Assembly (NCBI RefSeq): GCF_032854445.1
Contig: NC_088301.1
Location: 47,487,116-47,551,115, forward strand
From: Liolophura sinensis
Lineage: Eukaryota > Mollusca > Polyplacophora > Chitonida > Chitonidae
DNA: 64,000 nt
Direction: 5' to 3'
Position numbers and translations under genes: made by a program. The notes beneath the pieces were generated by a model. That model was not told the DNA's origin. It saw only the letters and a list, made by a program, of their open reading frames with translations, and did not search any database. Below, piece after piece: positions 25,012-36,835 of the stretch (positions are counted from its first letter, which is position 1; each line of letters opens with the position of its first letter).

Positions 25012-28000
25012 ATGTCTGGAAGAGAAGGTAGGCTTCTTCTTAAGAAAGAAACAGTGATTTTCTGATTCACACTGCCTAGTTTCCTTTTCTGAGTTATACC
25101 TTCGTTGTTTCCTAATTTATTTTCAGGAGGTAAGAAGAAGCCGCTGAAAGCGCCGAAGAAAAAACAGGGGGAAATGGATGAGGTAGGATACTACAACAAC
25201 ATCAACATCAGTATGAATGCATTCATGATCGTCTATTCCTTAATCATACGTTGTTGGTTGTTAATATTCAATGCTGGTTCGAGAAGTATAAAGTCTGGGT
25301 TGCTGTTCTGTTTATATGATTGACGATAAGACATCAGTTCTTTAAAGAATTAGGCCAAGGTTCTTGAAGTACACAACAACACATTATAACCCCAAGCACA
25401 CACTCACTCACAACAACACATCGCTTGTAATTTAGTGTAAAGCAGAGCCTCCGAGGTCTGTTCACGAATGCCAAAACCTGGCTATTTCATACCAACAGAT
25501 AGAACCTTTGTATTGTTTCCTGGCTGACATTTTCACTAGAGGCAGACCCAAGCCAAGGGGATCGCATTTCCACCTCCGCCTAGTCCAATTAAATTAAACA
25601 TTGAGGTTTATTTTGAACAATTTTTGATATATACCAGCTTTAATGGTTATTCATTGAACTGAAAATTCCAGTTGGTCCATCCCGTAAAGCACTTGGCAGA
25701 ACAAAGTGGGCATCATATTTTTAATCCCAAGAGGTGGCGCTAGTGTGAAGCAGGACCTTGAGCCATTGTTATGATTATTGTAGAACAACATCTACAGTTA
25801 TAGTGTATCAGTTTCTACTGTAACATGGTTCTGTCTTTATTGTTATATTATTATGATTAGCTGGAAATTGAGCGTTTGATGTCAAGGTCCCACTGCCAGG
25901 TATTTGACTGGTACCCATTGTTCTCATCATGATTCTGTCAAAAATGCCTTTCACTTTGCTGTTGGTGTTATATTACTTCCAATAAAAGTACACAGTGAGA
26001 ACAGTTTTGATTGATTGTTGTGTATGCTCAAGAACCAATAACCAAGTTTGATGCTATTGTTGAGGCATGAAACTGCCATCCTCCTAATTGATTATATATT
26101 ATAAGCTTATGTTATTGGACAGTATCAATTAATGTAAAAGTTAGGTACGACTTGACTGAAGTTGGGTACAAGTTGCCTTGTATTCAGCAAAGCATGGCAC
26201 TGGCAGTAAGGTGTTTGTTGGCGGGATGGTAGTATTAAATGTGACCGATCACTGTTGTAGCTAAAACACTTTTTACCATTTTGTCTGATCTTGTACTGAC
26301 CATAGTACACAGCATCTTATACTGAATGCATTAATTGCAAGTGTATGAAATAACTGAATGTGGCCGTACATAGATCTGGGCCCAGTTTCACAAATGTCAT
26401 ACATGTACGATAATTGCACATATACGATAATGGTACAACATGTCATGCGATAATTGCGCGCCACTTTTTCATCAAGACTAAGAAAAGAAAATTTTTTTAT
26501 CATGAATGTAGCCTACTTGCTATGAATGCAAAACAAATGGGCTTCAGAACTAAAAGCACAATTTTAGGTACTTTTAGTCCATTGTTTCTGAGTCCAGTAT
26601 TTCACTTTGTTCCATGATATACTTATTCCTGTTTACTTTTCTATTTTCCTTAACATTGGTTTCATAAATGATATTTAAGCTTCTGCTGAAATATATTTTT
26701 TTCATCATGTTCGAATAGTAAGTTGAGGTCAGAAATCTGAATTTTAACATTTTGGAGACAGCTTGGAAGCCAAATACCTAATGCTAAATTGTAAATATAC
26801 ATCCAATGCCATTTTCAGAAGAAATAAAAACAATAGTACCTGTAATAATAATAAATTAGCAACACTAAATTAACAATTGCCTTCTTTTTTCTTCGCCTTT
26901 TCATTGCCTGACGAATTTAGGCAAATGTTGTGGACAGAAGAATAGATTTACCTAAGCCTTGAGTTGAGGACCTCGTATGTCTTTTCCATGGTACATGTGG
27001 CATGTGGTGGTTTTTATGGCAGCATTGTAACGCTTTTCAGCATTGGTGTTCAGGTTTAGAAACGGAACCATCAGCCATCTCTTAAGAGGTTACCTTGATT
27101 CTCCCAGCAGTACAAAGTCATAAAAAAAAAACAATAGTACATAGATTCCACCCGTCTAGCTGTCCTTGGAGGATCCATGAAACTTTGCCACCTCATCTGT
27201 GACACTGAAATAAATAGAGTAACAACTTGTAGAATTTTCAATCAAAAAGTGACAGATGAAACATTACACTATCCTAATTCATTTAGAGAAATTTCACACC
27301 AAACTGATAAGTAAAGAATAAACATAATTATGTATAAATGAATGACAATGGCTTAATACCACTGTGGCAGTATTATATAATAGTTCATTCATTGCCTTAT
27401 TTCCTCAACCTTCTCACCAATGAAAAGGGAACATTAAAGGGCTACTTTGGTGTCAAAACATCTGTGTTTTGAAAGCAAAGTGAATTGATAAAGACTTGTA
27501 TAGTTTGAATTGCTTTTCTGAATTGTAAAAAAATTGCAGTGAATTAAAACTGATATTGTACGTTTCATGAGAGTATATGGAAACAAAATATTTCTGTCCC
27601 TTCCACTTTGCCTGGTGTGATGTCACCCACGAATACATGACATCGTCAATCCCTGACACATCCACAAATTATGCTGCCCTTTCAATTGCTCCTGATGTCA
27701 TCCCAGCATAAATGCCTTACTCAATGTCACATCTTCCTGATTCGACCTCATACTGGAAAATTATCATATCACATTAGGAAAATTTTACGGACACAGCAGA
27801 GGATTTTGTTTTTCAAGGAATTCTTCAGTAATGTGGGTTAAATAGTGTTATTCACGAAAACCCTATTGAAACATAGTGTTTTGCTTACTCCGTAGTATTT
27901 CTTTTATATCATTGCAATATTTCTGCGACCTTTTCTCTTTATTTTTATTACTGGTACTTTAATTTTATTTCCATTTGTTTATGTTGGTACATATCACATG

Positions 28001-30452
28001 AATCCTTAGTCATGGATTTACAATTTTGGGATGATTTTTAGAGTAAACATTTTGTACTTAAAATTATTCAATTAATATAGCCCATTACCCCCCAAATATT
28101 TTCTCTCTGTGTGTATGAAGCTTTCTTCCGTTGGGGTATTATTTAATAATATATGAGGAATGTGTATACATGTACTTCTGTATTATAGCTACACGTACCG
28201 ATAACTTAAAAATTAATTGAAAACCATGTCATTAGTTGAGGAATTACTGAATAATTTTATATTTCATATGTAATACCCCATAAGATGCATTCTTCAGGAA
28301 ACTAAGTTGAAAAAAATAACCCAAATTCAATTCCAAAACAGGAGTGCAATTTGAACAACTTTTTAGTTTGGCCTAGCATTAGTGTTGCATATGTAAAATG
28401 TTCACCCACAAAGTTTGTTTTCACCTACCGTACTTTAGCGTCACACATGGCTTGAACATTCAGAGAATGGAAGCCCTTTCTGCAGACAAACACATGCTCA
28501 TTGAAGGAAGGCGACTTGATTGCAATCTGTGTGCCGTCGAGACCTCCAGTGATCTGTGGAAATCCCCAAATTGAACAAAAGTCTTTGGCATGTTTCATTA
28601 ATTGTGATTGGGTGCGAGGAAACTTCAGCAACAACAACGGATCAGTTGACATCTCTTCTGTGACTTGTTTTATTGCCCTGGAGGCAGAGGAAATGTTGAT
28701 ACCGAGGAGGTCGCCAGTTTAAGAATGAGCCCGAAGCTAAAGGTCTTAATGTTGTGAAGACGAGTTTCGGGGGTAAGGGCATTTGAGCGTTTTGTTTCCC
28801 CGTGCAGAGCGGGTGTCAATACTTGCAATAGATTTACAAGCCCTTCCCGATTGATTCGATATCGCCTCTGAAGTTCGGCGTCACTTATTGTGTCAACGGG
28901 GGATGTTTTATGTCAAAAAACTCTCTGATTTCTATGGCTTATGTCAACTAGCTGGGTGGCCACAGCTAGCGCCATTGTTCTTGTAAAAATGTTGTATGCC
29001 ACTTCCAAGGCTGCTGTGGCGGTATGAGAATTTCTCCGACAAAACACTTCGGCAAAACGGGACAAAATATCGCACAACAAATGTATGATTAAAAAATGTT
29101 GTATGCTTCTTTGTGAAACTGGGTCCTGTATCCAACGCCTTGGATGCTAATAAGTATGGGTAACAGACGAAAGTATTGGTTCATATCCCACTAACTGCTG
29201 TTTTGTTTTATTAGAATTGGCAAGCTTGAATATTTTTTTTTTTTTTATCTAGGTTAGTGTTATGTTCAAATGATTTTTTAATATGATAGATTAGATGTAC
29301 ATGTAAGTTGATGTGGGGATTGAAATCCCCGAACAGGAAGGGCTGGTAACCAGCCATCTAGATCCCATTAATCTGCTTAATTGTTTTATTGTAAATGCAT
29401 GCCAATCATTACTGATTGATGCTTGACTTGCCATCATAAATTTGGGTGGGGGGGAGTATAAATGCTGGCTATGTGATTTTTGGAAGTGTGACTAAAGTGT
29501 ACATATTGTATGCACAGATATGTATTGGACAAGATCTCTTTGGTAAGTAACATCCTGCCTTGAAAAGTCCAAGAATGATTCCAGACACCAAAGAGACATT
29601 GACATGGTTTACTATTTGAAGGTGTGAAATACTCCTTTTACATGTATATGACAAGATGGTATATTTCTTAGGTCTATATTAGTTCATTGCCATACATCAT
29701 AATGAAATGAAAGTTTTTTTAAATTTCTCAGGATGACCTGGCCTTAAAACAGAAGCAAAAGGAAGAACAGAAGGCGTTGAAGGAAGCAAAAGAAAAAGCT
29801 GGCAAGAAAGGCCCATTGTGTATGTTTCATTCCACTTCCTTTACTGGACTAACTGCCTGCTAATTTCTTTGATTTATTTGATTGTGTTTTTATTGTATTC
29901 AGGAGAATTATGTATATATCAAGGGTGTGAAGTCTCAGACGTGTGTGTTCAAAAGGTTTTTTTCAAACATGGAATGAATAAATGGCTGATTGTTTATTGT
30001 CAATATTGTTTTTCCTTTATCATTTGATAAGAGATCATATTGAGATAATGTGAGGTGGCTTTAAGTTTGAGGGGCTTTAAATTTGGGTAGTTGCCCTAGA
30101 TTGTAGTTGCCACATGATATTTCAATGGAAACAGCTCTTTGGCGCAGTGTACGTACATACACATAATGACTCTTTGTCTTCGTATGACTGAAAAATTAAT
30201 AAGTATGAGCTGTAAATACTGTTGTGCCACCACTGGCCTATAGTGGCACATTGTGGCAGTCCAGACCAGTGTGCCGTATTTGCCTTGAATTTTTGTATTA
30301 GTGATTTTCATGTTATATATGTCTTTGCTACTTTCACATAGCAGTGTAGTCTTTTGTATGTTTATTATTACCACTTGAAAATGTTCTTATGTGCTTTTGC
30401 TTCTTTTCCTTTCACAGCGAGTGGTGGTATAAAGAAGTCTGGCAAAAAATAA
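25012..30452 (+). CDS. TMA7: Translation machinery-associated protein 7 (TMA7 / CCDC72), complete
   Basis: Four coding exons: 25012-25027, 25127-25182, 29732-29819, 30418-30452. Joined they give 64 residues, the same length as human TMA7. The product starts MSGREGGKKKPLKAPKKK, continues with a Lys/Glu-rich coiled-coil helix (LALKQKQKEEQKALKEAKEK) and ends GGIKKSGKK. The exon 3 donor was placed at GTATGT because only this keeps the frame; it makes the junction PLSSGG where human has PLATGG. TMA7 is a small ribosome-associated protein with a role in translation. Intron 2 is about 4.5 kb and carries a Harbinger transposon remnant. The promoter has a TOP-like tract. An ATTAAA at 31099-31104 is a possible poly(A) signal. 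Confidence 0.96.
25585..25640 (+). repeat. Single-arm relative of the inverted-repeat element at 6048-6176
   Basis: AATTAAATTAAACATTGAGG followed by TTTGAACAATTTTTGATAT matches the left arm of the element at 6048, without a visible partner arm. It sits in TMA7 intron 2. Confidence 0.5.
26378..29126 (-). mobile_element. PIF/Harbinger DNA transposon remnant inside TMA7 intron 2
   Basis: Left end GGGCCCAGTTTCACAAA (26378-26394) and right end, read inverted, GGACCCAGTTTCACAAA (29110-29126) match at 16 of 17 positions and resemble Harbinger termini. Short AACG/ACGATAATTG-like repeats lie just inside the left end. A transposase remnant lies between them on the minus strand. No matching 3-bp target duplication is visible, so the ends have decayed or the borders are off by a few bases. 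Confidence 0.8.
26940..28975 (-). pseudogene. HARBI1-like Harbinger transposase pseudogene
   Basis: Reads from an ATG at 28975 (MALAVATQLVDISHRNQ). It continues with the helix block ISDAELQRRYRINREGLVNL and SNALTPETRL, then after a frame change GTQIAIKSPSFNEHVFVCRK, close to typical Harbinger transposases. An intron-like segment (27205-28428, GTAGGT to TTTCAG) precedes a second coding block with VTDEVAKFHGSSKDS and PLKRWLMVPFLNLNT. The frame shifts near 28913 and near 28720, and stops follow the KDS and GESR positions. The first catalytic Asp (GGLDGTQ) is present, the second is Glu (LLGES), and the third acidic region is not recognisable. It is not functional. Confidence 0.85.
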
Positions 30453-32278
30453 CCCCAACTTTGGCCTTGCTCTTGATTCTTATATGAAGATTTCAAAAGA
30501 TTATTGGACAACATCGGATTATTTGCATGAAGTGTGGAAATGAACTTTCAAGGAATCAGACAAGGCTGTTTGTTATTTTTAGATGTTTTTTGTAGATTTC
30601 TTCATCAGTGAAAACTTTAATAGCAGTGTAATCTTGGTTGAAAGATCTCCACTTTTGAATATTGCATCTGTGTCCATCTACTGTACAATACTAGTAAAAT
30701 AGAAACTGATGGTTCAAGTGTTTACAGAATTCAATTTTTTGTTGTACCAGTACTTGACATGATTGTACAATTCATATCCACCTGTTGTATCCATGTAAGA
30801 CATTTACCAGTCCAGCAAGACACTCAAGTATTGCCCTCGTTCCATTTTTCTCTGTCTACAACATACTGTAGGCATAAAAGATGGGTTTGAAGTAAAATGC
30901 ATAACGTATTTTACAAATAACAATGTATTTGTTTTTTATTTCACGTTTCAAGAAGCCTGCTGAAGCTTACTGACAAAAGTTACTTTGAAGGATCAGTGTC
31001 CAGATTGGTTATTTAGTCATAATTAGCTACCCTGTATATAGTGTTGAATTGAGTGTAAATGATACTGGAAATAGGTAGAGTAATCGGAGTAATATGGCAT
31101 TAAAATTAACTAGATAATGAAGCTGGATTTAAGCAGTTTTTCCGCTAACGCTTGATAGTCTCCACCGAATGACGTCATTGAAGTCCAATCTTTAGGAACT
31201 AGGCCTTGAATTTCTGTATATAAACTCAGGTGACAGGGTTTGATGGGTCTAAAACGAAGCAAGAGTTGATTCGTCATTAGTTTGATCAGTCCTCGGTATG
31301 CTGGTAATGGATGCCGCTGTCCCATTGCATGTGTCTCTCCTGTGGGCCAATGAGTGAGCTTCTAACAAATTGTGAACTGTATACACCAACGCAATGGCCA
31401 TTTGATATCTACGGCAATGATAGAGGTATCTGACCGGCCACAGAGGACGATTAAATTCGAAAACTTATCTTGTTGTTCGCGAAATATCAAGATTTAATGA
31501 TTGGGGTTGAAATACTGTTTGTTGATTAAAATTACTCATCAAATGTGGGAAAACAAAGTGACATCTCTTTGAATACTGCTCAGAGTAGGTGCGAAAACAA
31601 TCTTGCATAGTGATAATCCATCCCCCATCGTTTTAATCTCTAATCCAGATTACGAAGATGAGCGGACACCGCGGGAACAAGAGAGGTTTAAAGCACCCGT
31701 CATAAAATTACTTCCCGCGAACCCAAATCAGATATACACACGAAATGTAGACCTACAGTGTAACACAGGATAAAGCTAAAGCTTAACAGTCCCTATTGCC
31801 ATTGCGGTTGGAAATGCCTGAACAAAGATCAAATGTAACGTCTGAAAACTCGGAATATGAATTCTGACGAGAAATGTCCGTGTCATAAATCGGAAGTTCC
31901 TCGTCAATTATTGGGTCAGATTAATACGGCAGTATGTTTGCTTCTGTGTAGCTTGAATCCATCTCGAAAATGAGATCGTTTTATTCGAATTCCCAGGTTA
32001 TACAGGATCGCTAGACATCTGTAACGTCACCCACTGAACTTACCGGGCGGCCATTTGGGGATCGGCTGAAGTAGTAAACCTATTGTTTATAGATGGTTAT
32101 AATCTTTATATAAACAATTAGCTAAATCTAAAACACTAATCCTTTAAGTAATAAATGAGCATCAACTATTAATCCAACTGTTGTTCACATCGTGCAGCTG
32201 AAACATTGTTCACTCATTCATCCAACAGCCTAAATGAGGTGCCAAGTAGATCAAAAGCCATTATTACTGGGGGGAATA

Positions 32279-32406
32279 GGGAAGGTCTTCCAGCAACCTG
32301 CAGATGGTCGTGTGTTTCCCTTGGGCGCTACCCCGGTTTCCTTTCATCATAATGCTTGCCGCCGTCGTATCAGTGAAACATTCTTGAATACGGCGTAAAA
32401 CAACAA
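32279..32406 (+). repeat. SINE copy (family A), head-truncated
   Basis: GGGAAGGTCTTCCAGCAACC, GATGGTCGTGTGTTTCCC, then CATTCTTGAATACGGCGTAA. Diverged, no tRNA head. Confidence 0.8.
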
Positions 32407-32579
32407 AGGGATACTGGCAGAAATCAGAAGTGGGACGCATTATGTCATTTCAGTGACACTGACATTCCACTGCATCGTGAACAGTGGTTAGTTCTCAGTT
32501 ATTGGTCATGTGCGACACAGACGCAGGTGAAGTTGATGATTTACCGTGGGCATCTGATTACCCCATCCATAAAACTTAC

Positions 32580-32631
32580 CGTGGTCGTATAAGTGAATAT
32601 TCTTCAGTATGGCCTTAAACAAATAAACAAT
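32580..32631 (+). repeat. SINE tail fragment (family A)
   Basis: GTCGTATAAGTGAATATTCT then AGTATGGCCTTAAACAAATA, matching only the tail-side end of the family. Confidence 0.6.
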
Positions 32632-33252
32632 TATTACCATGGCAGTTTCAATACAATTACCTGATAAAATATTCTATTGCTGGAATAAAAGAACACCGAC
32701 AAAGAAACTTGATACATAAACCACTTACGCTGATTGGTATCCTAAAAAGTAGGCCCAAGTTGCCAAACGTTATGACACACAAGGTGGGGGATCCATTTTT
32801 GGTCATGGGTAAGAGATTTCTGGATTTTCCTGCTCTCGCTGTTCTTGGTTCGGTCAAATGAACATCGATGGCTATATTGCACGAATGGAAACAAATGAAT
32901 TGATAAATGTATAGAGGTTTGTGTACAGTTTCAGTATAAAGGTAATTCATAGTTTTGCAGTGATGTCACAACTGCTCTGAGCCAATCATCAGCCCACTTT
33001 GGTCACGTGACTAGAGTATTGCAGGTGAAAACAAAGCGAATTTACCCAGGTAAGATAGACACTAAAGAAGATTTTATCATAACGTGAAAAATATAGCTTT
33101 TAGATAAGAATTTCTTCCTGGAAAAGCAATCAGAATGTGCCTGGCCTTTAATTATGATATTTTCAATGTCCGATAGTACTTGAATCTTTATAGCAATCGG
33201 CAAAAAGCAGCATTTCGCCCATTTAGCTCCATGTTATTTATCACCTCCTACT

Positions 33253-33278
33253 CTAATGATGTTGTTCAACATCATTAG
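33253..33278. repeat. Perfect 12-bp hairpin
   Basis: CTAATGATGTTG, a 2-base TT loop, then CAACATCATTAG. No known role; it could be a chance palindrome or the end of a decayed element. Confidence 0.5.
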
Positions 33279-36200
33279 GTTGATAACTGTTATTTTCTGC
33301 CTTGACAGGCTCTGTAAAAATAGTTTACGCACCGGTGTTCTGATATAATTGAGCTGAATGTGTCTAAAATTTGACGTGGCTTAGTAACTGGCGACCAGAT
33401 CAAAGCCGTAATCACATATTCCTGCCGTGGCGGAAGTTTTTCTGTCTTGCGGTTTGTTCAACAACCTTTACCTCACGAATGCACACGATGGACACGAGGG
33501 TCATGTGATCACCAAGGAAATGCAGAAAATTCAGTGACACGCACTTTTTAATAACGCGCTATGTTATATATCTATTGACCATCAGTCCTAATTTACACGA
33601 ATATTTGACTATGCTTCGTGTAACAGACGAATAGGTTATAGTCTTAAACGCCATCTTAAACACCGATTAGCCATTGGATTTATGGCCCCATAATAACTTG
33701 CCTAGGTACGAAAAGCGGGTCTTTGTAGGAAATTGCCTGGGAACTATGTTTCTCCCAGGCAGTAATTCGGCTGCGAGAATATACGCCGTGTCGTGTGAGA
33801 AAACCGGGGTCCGCTTGTGTTCGACGTGCGGTGATGTGACTTAGTTTTGAGGAAGGTTAGTGTGAATCGTGGTTAACACATTGGTAAAAGGTAGTGATAG
33901 AAAAGGGATTAACACTGAGCGGCTATAGGCAGTCGTCTTGGGACATTCACAGGATCGACATGTAACCAGGTTTGTATCATGATAAATACGCAAATATGCG
34001 GGCATGATCTTAACTCTTCACCAAAGTTTTTATTAGACCATATGTTTTCAGTGTGTTTCCAATTACAAAAAATCCTTTTCTTTCCGAGTACACGGAAAGC
34101 GGATGTTAAATTGTGTATTTTGTGCATGATTGCCAAAACAAATAATGTCAAAGTAGACCTTTGCCTTTCAACCAAATAACGACTTTTGGAATATTTGAAG
34201 AAAGATTACAAATTGGCTACAGAAGAATCCTTTCCTTTTCTGAGTATCTTTTTGTTCGATGCTTTTGACAACAGTTCTAAAATCCTTGTTTATTGTTCAT
34301 TGGCAGAGATTTAAACATACATGAACGGATAAATTATTGGCGTAATCAAGTTCTTAAAAGATTTTACTTAAAATTTGTTGTAATTAGAAATTCTTCATGG
34401 AAAATGGTCAGTATGTTTTTTATTCTGTGATCAAGAAGATTTTGTTATTGCAGCATGGGGTTACTGATAACTGACTCCAAGAGTCTTGAATTGTGGTGTC
34501 CGACAAAATGTCAGACATATTAGCTTGAAACATTTGGCCTTTCGCGGATATGTACCTGCCATTATTTCACTGCCTTCAGGTCATGAAGTTTATGTATAAG
34601 TCATAGTGTTCATTCACAATTTATGTCTTCAGGCTTGTGATATAGTATGCCAGCAGATACAGAAACGCATACGTTGAACCCAGTTTACATTATTGGCTCT
34701 TTTGTGATCAACATGGTTAAACCATTTGGGATATTTTTTTTCTGGAAAAATTCTAAAGAAAACAAAACATTTACGTGACGACAGCTGCGCTCATACCAGT
34801 TGTCATCTGTGATTATATCTGAATAGAATGGGCGTGTATGTGTCGTTCTACCATGTTTAAACGTGCGATTATCCCAGTATCTGTTTATTATAGACAATCC
34901 TGGCCGGTAGACCCACATGAGGAAAAGTTTGTGTTTCCTCACGTGTCTATGTGAGAGGTTTAACCCGACTCTGCCTGTGTCTCGGACGCTTCGGGTCAGA
35001 GATTTGCCACACGTATCCTGGTTCCCGGGCTTCACGTCAGAATGTCGCGTTTGTTTGCGCTGTAGCCAGGCCCAGGAACCAGGTTGTGCAACACGTTAAG
35101 CATTATCTGATCCACGAAATTTTATCAAATCATTCTGCAGCTTTAGGTGGCCATGTCCTTTTGTGATTTAACCTGCATGCACAGAACACAATTAATTAAG
35201 CGACCCTGTTTGCACTACAATTTACCTTTGAATTTATTTTCTTTGAAGAAGACACTGTTCGGCAAACTTGTTAAAGAATAAATTATACGGTTTTTTCACT
35301 GAGACCACCTTCTCGAGCCGAGGAAAAAGTAGAACATCATATCTATATGACTTGACAGGCGAAGACACGGAATGACATGTATATATGGTCATGTTCCATA
35401 ATATATGGAAGCGCGGGACGAGATGTAATCATCCAGCCTCAATAATTATAGGCCATGGAACCAGCTTTATGACGTAACTCTTGTGTATGTGTTTGTTGTC
35501 AAAAACTGCAAAAAGAAGTCAAAGGCTATGAGACACATACCGGTGATTCGGAAAATAATACACCCTAGCTTTATAATACTCAGCATTTGTTTTATAAGGG
35601 TATAGACTTTTTCGTGTCTGTTGTGTACACCGTCTTCGTGATGTTTGAGACCACACAAACATCTTTTAACTTTTATATAATTTTTACATTTACTCCTCCT
35701 ATTTTAATTGGCTTACTATTGCTCTATTGGGTGTTTTCTGGTGCATATAGCTGTATAGATGATAAAACTTTGATGATTTACGATCTATTAATATGGACAA
35801 AAAGATTGAAATATAATACATGTGGTAAATATAAAGTTATTTTAAGTAGATATTGTAGGAGGATTTTCTTGAAATAACTGAGCCGAAATTTTCGGCATGT
35901 TTTCCTCATGTGGTGAAGTGCATGTAACAAGCAGATAAACCTTCAAGAGATGTATATGTTCATACGCCGGCGGCTGTCAGCTGATATTTAAACACGCCCC
36001 CTAAGGTATTAATGTCTAATTAAGGAGAGCCAGAGTACTTAGCGGAAGTTTGATAAATAAGGGCGCAGTTAATGTAATAACACCTTTCTCTTAATAAAAG
36101 TACTTATATAAATTTATATTAAACTAATATAACAATGCGTGACACAATATTATAAGTCTGGTTACCGTTAGTAGCTGTTCATGTGTGCCAAAGCGTATTA

Positions 36201-36605
36201 CTAAACCGAAGAGAGTTGCTGCTCTGCCAAAGCTGTCACAAGGAAACAAAGGTTGTGCAAGGACTATTGAGACGTTTTCCGTTTCAACCAACTTGTCAAT
36301 GTCTGAGGATATAGTGGTCAAGAACAGTGTTGTATATGCTTAAAGAAGGTGGATCTCATCATGGTATGACCTTTCATTGACCATCTTGCACACTGCCTTA
36401 TGTGGGAAAAGGCCTCGTAATATTCTTAAAAGTTTTCAAAGGATTTCAGCAGGGCGCGTTTTGGGGCGAACGCATAGACTATGCTTGACAAGCGCCTCCC
36501 TTAAAACCTATATCATAATATTAGATCAACATGAACAAAGCTCAAGAGACCAAATTGCCTCTGGAGACATGTACATTCTCTTAAGGCAAGAGTTATCGTG
36601 TGTAT

Positions 36606-36652
36606 TATTTTGTGATTGGGGTTTTATGTCATACTCAAGAATAGTTCACTTA
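36606..36652 (-). repeat. SINE tail fragment (family A)
   Basis: GTGATTGGGGTTTTATGTCA then ACTCAAGAATAGTTCACTT, a short diverged tail piece just upstream of the first oxidase gene. Confidence 0.55.
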
Positions 36653-36835
36653 AAAACAAGAGCAAAGTCAGGATAATGGCTAGTGCAAAACATCAGGTCT
36701 TCGTATACCTCCCGACAAACTTTGTTACCTAGAGCCCCAAACGTACTGGGAGGTTCTGTAACCGAACACTATAATGGTCTTTTCGTCCATTGTACAATAC
36801 CAATTTGTTTTCTCTTTTCTCAGTTGCTGTTCGCC

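Larger units (their letters stand above)
30453..36823. other. TMA7 3' untranslated region and intergenic sequence up to the first oxidase gene
   Basis: The first 650 bp or so are likely TMA7 3' UTR. The rest holds SINE fragments (32279-32406, 32580-32631, 36606-36652), a perfect short hairpin (33253-33278) and unassigned AT-rich sequence. Small open frames such as the minus-strand one at 31110-31325 are unrecognised. The 5' untranslated exon of the 36836 gene is probably in the right-hand part, since an acceptor (TTTTCTCAG) ends at 36823; I could not place it. Confidence 0.55.

Noticed and set aside
31110-31325. Minus-strand frame ending LLKSSFII as a gene
   Set aside because: No domain recognised and no splice context; it may be part of an unclassified repeat.
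36683-36835. N-terminal extension of oxidase copy 1 beginning at a GTG
   Set aside because: It would place about 50 residues before a good signal peptide and crosses a clear splice acceptor ending at 36823; the ATG at 36836 is preferred.
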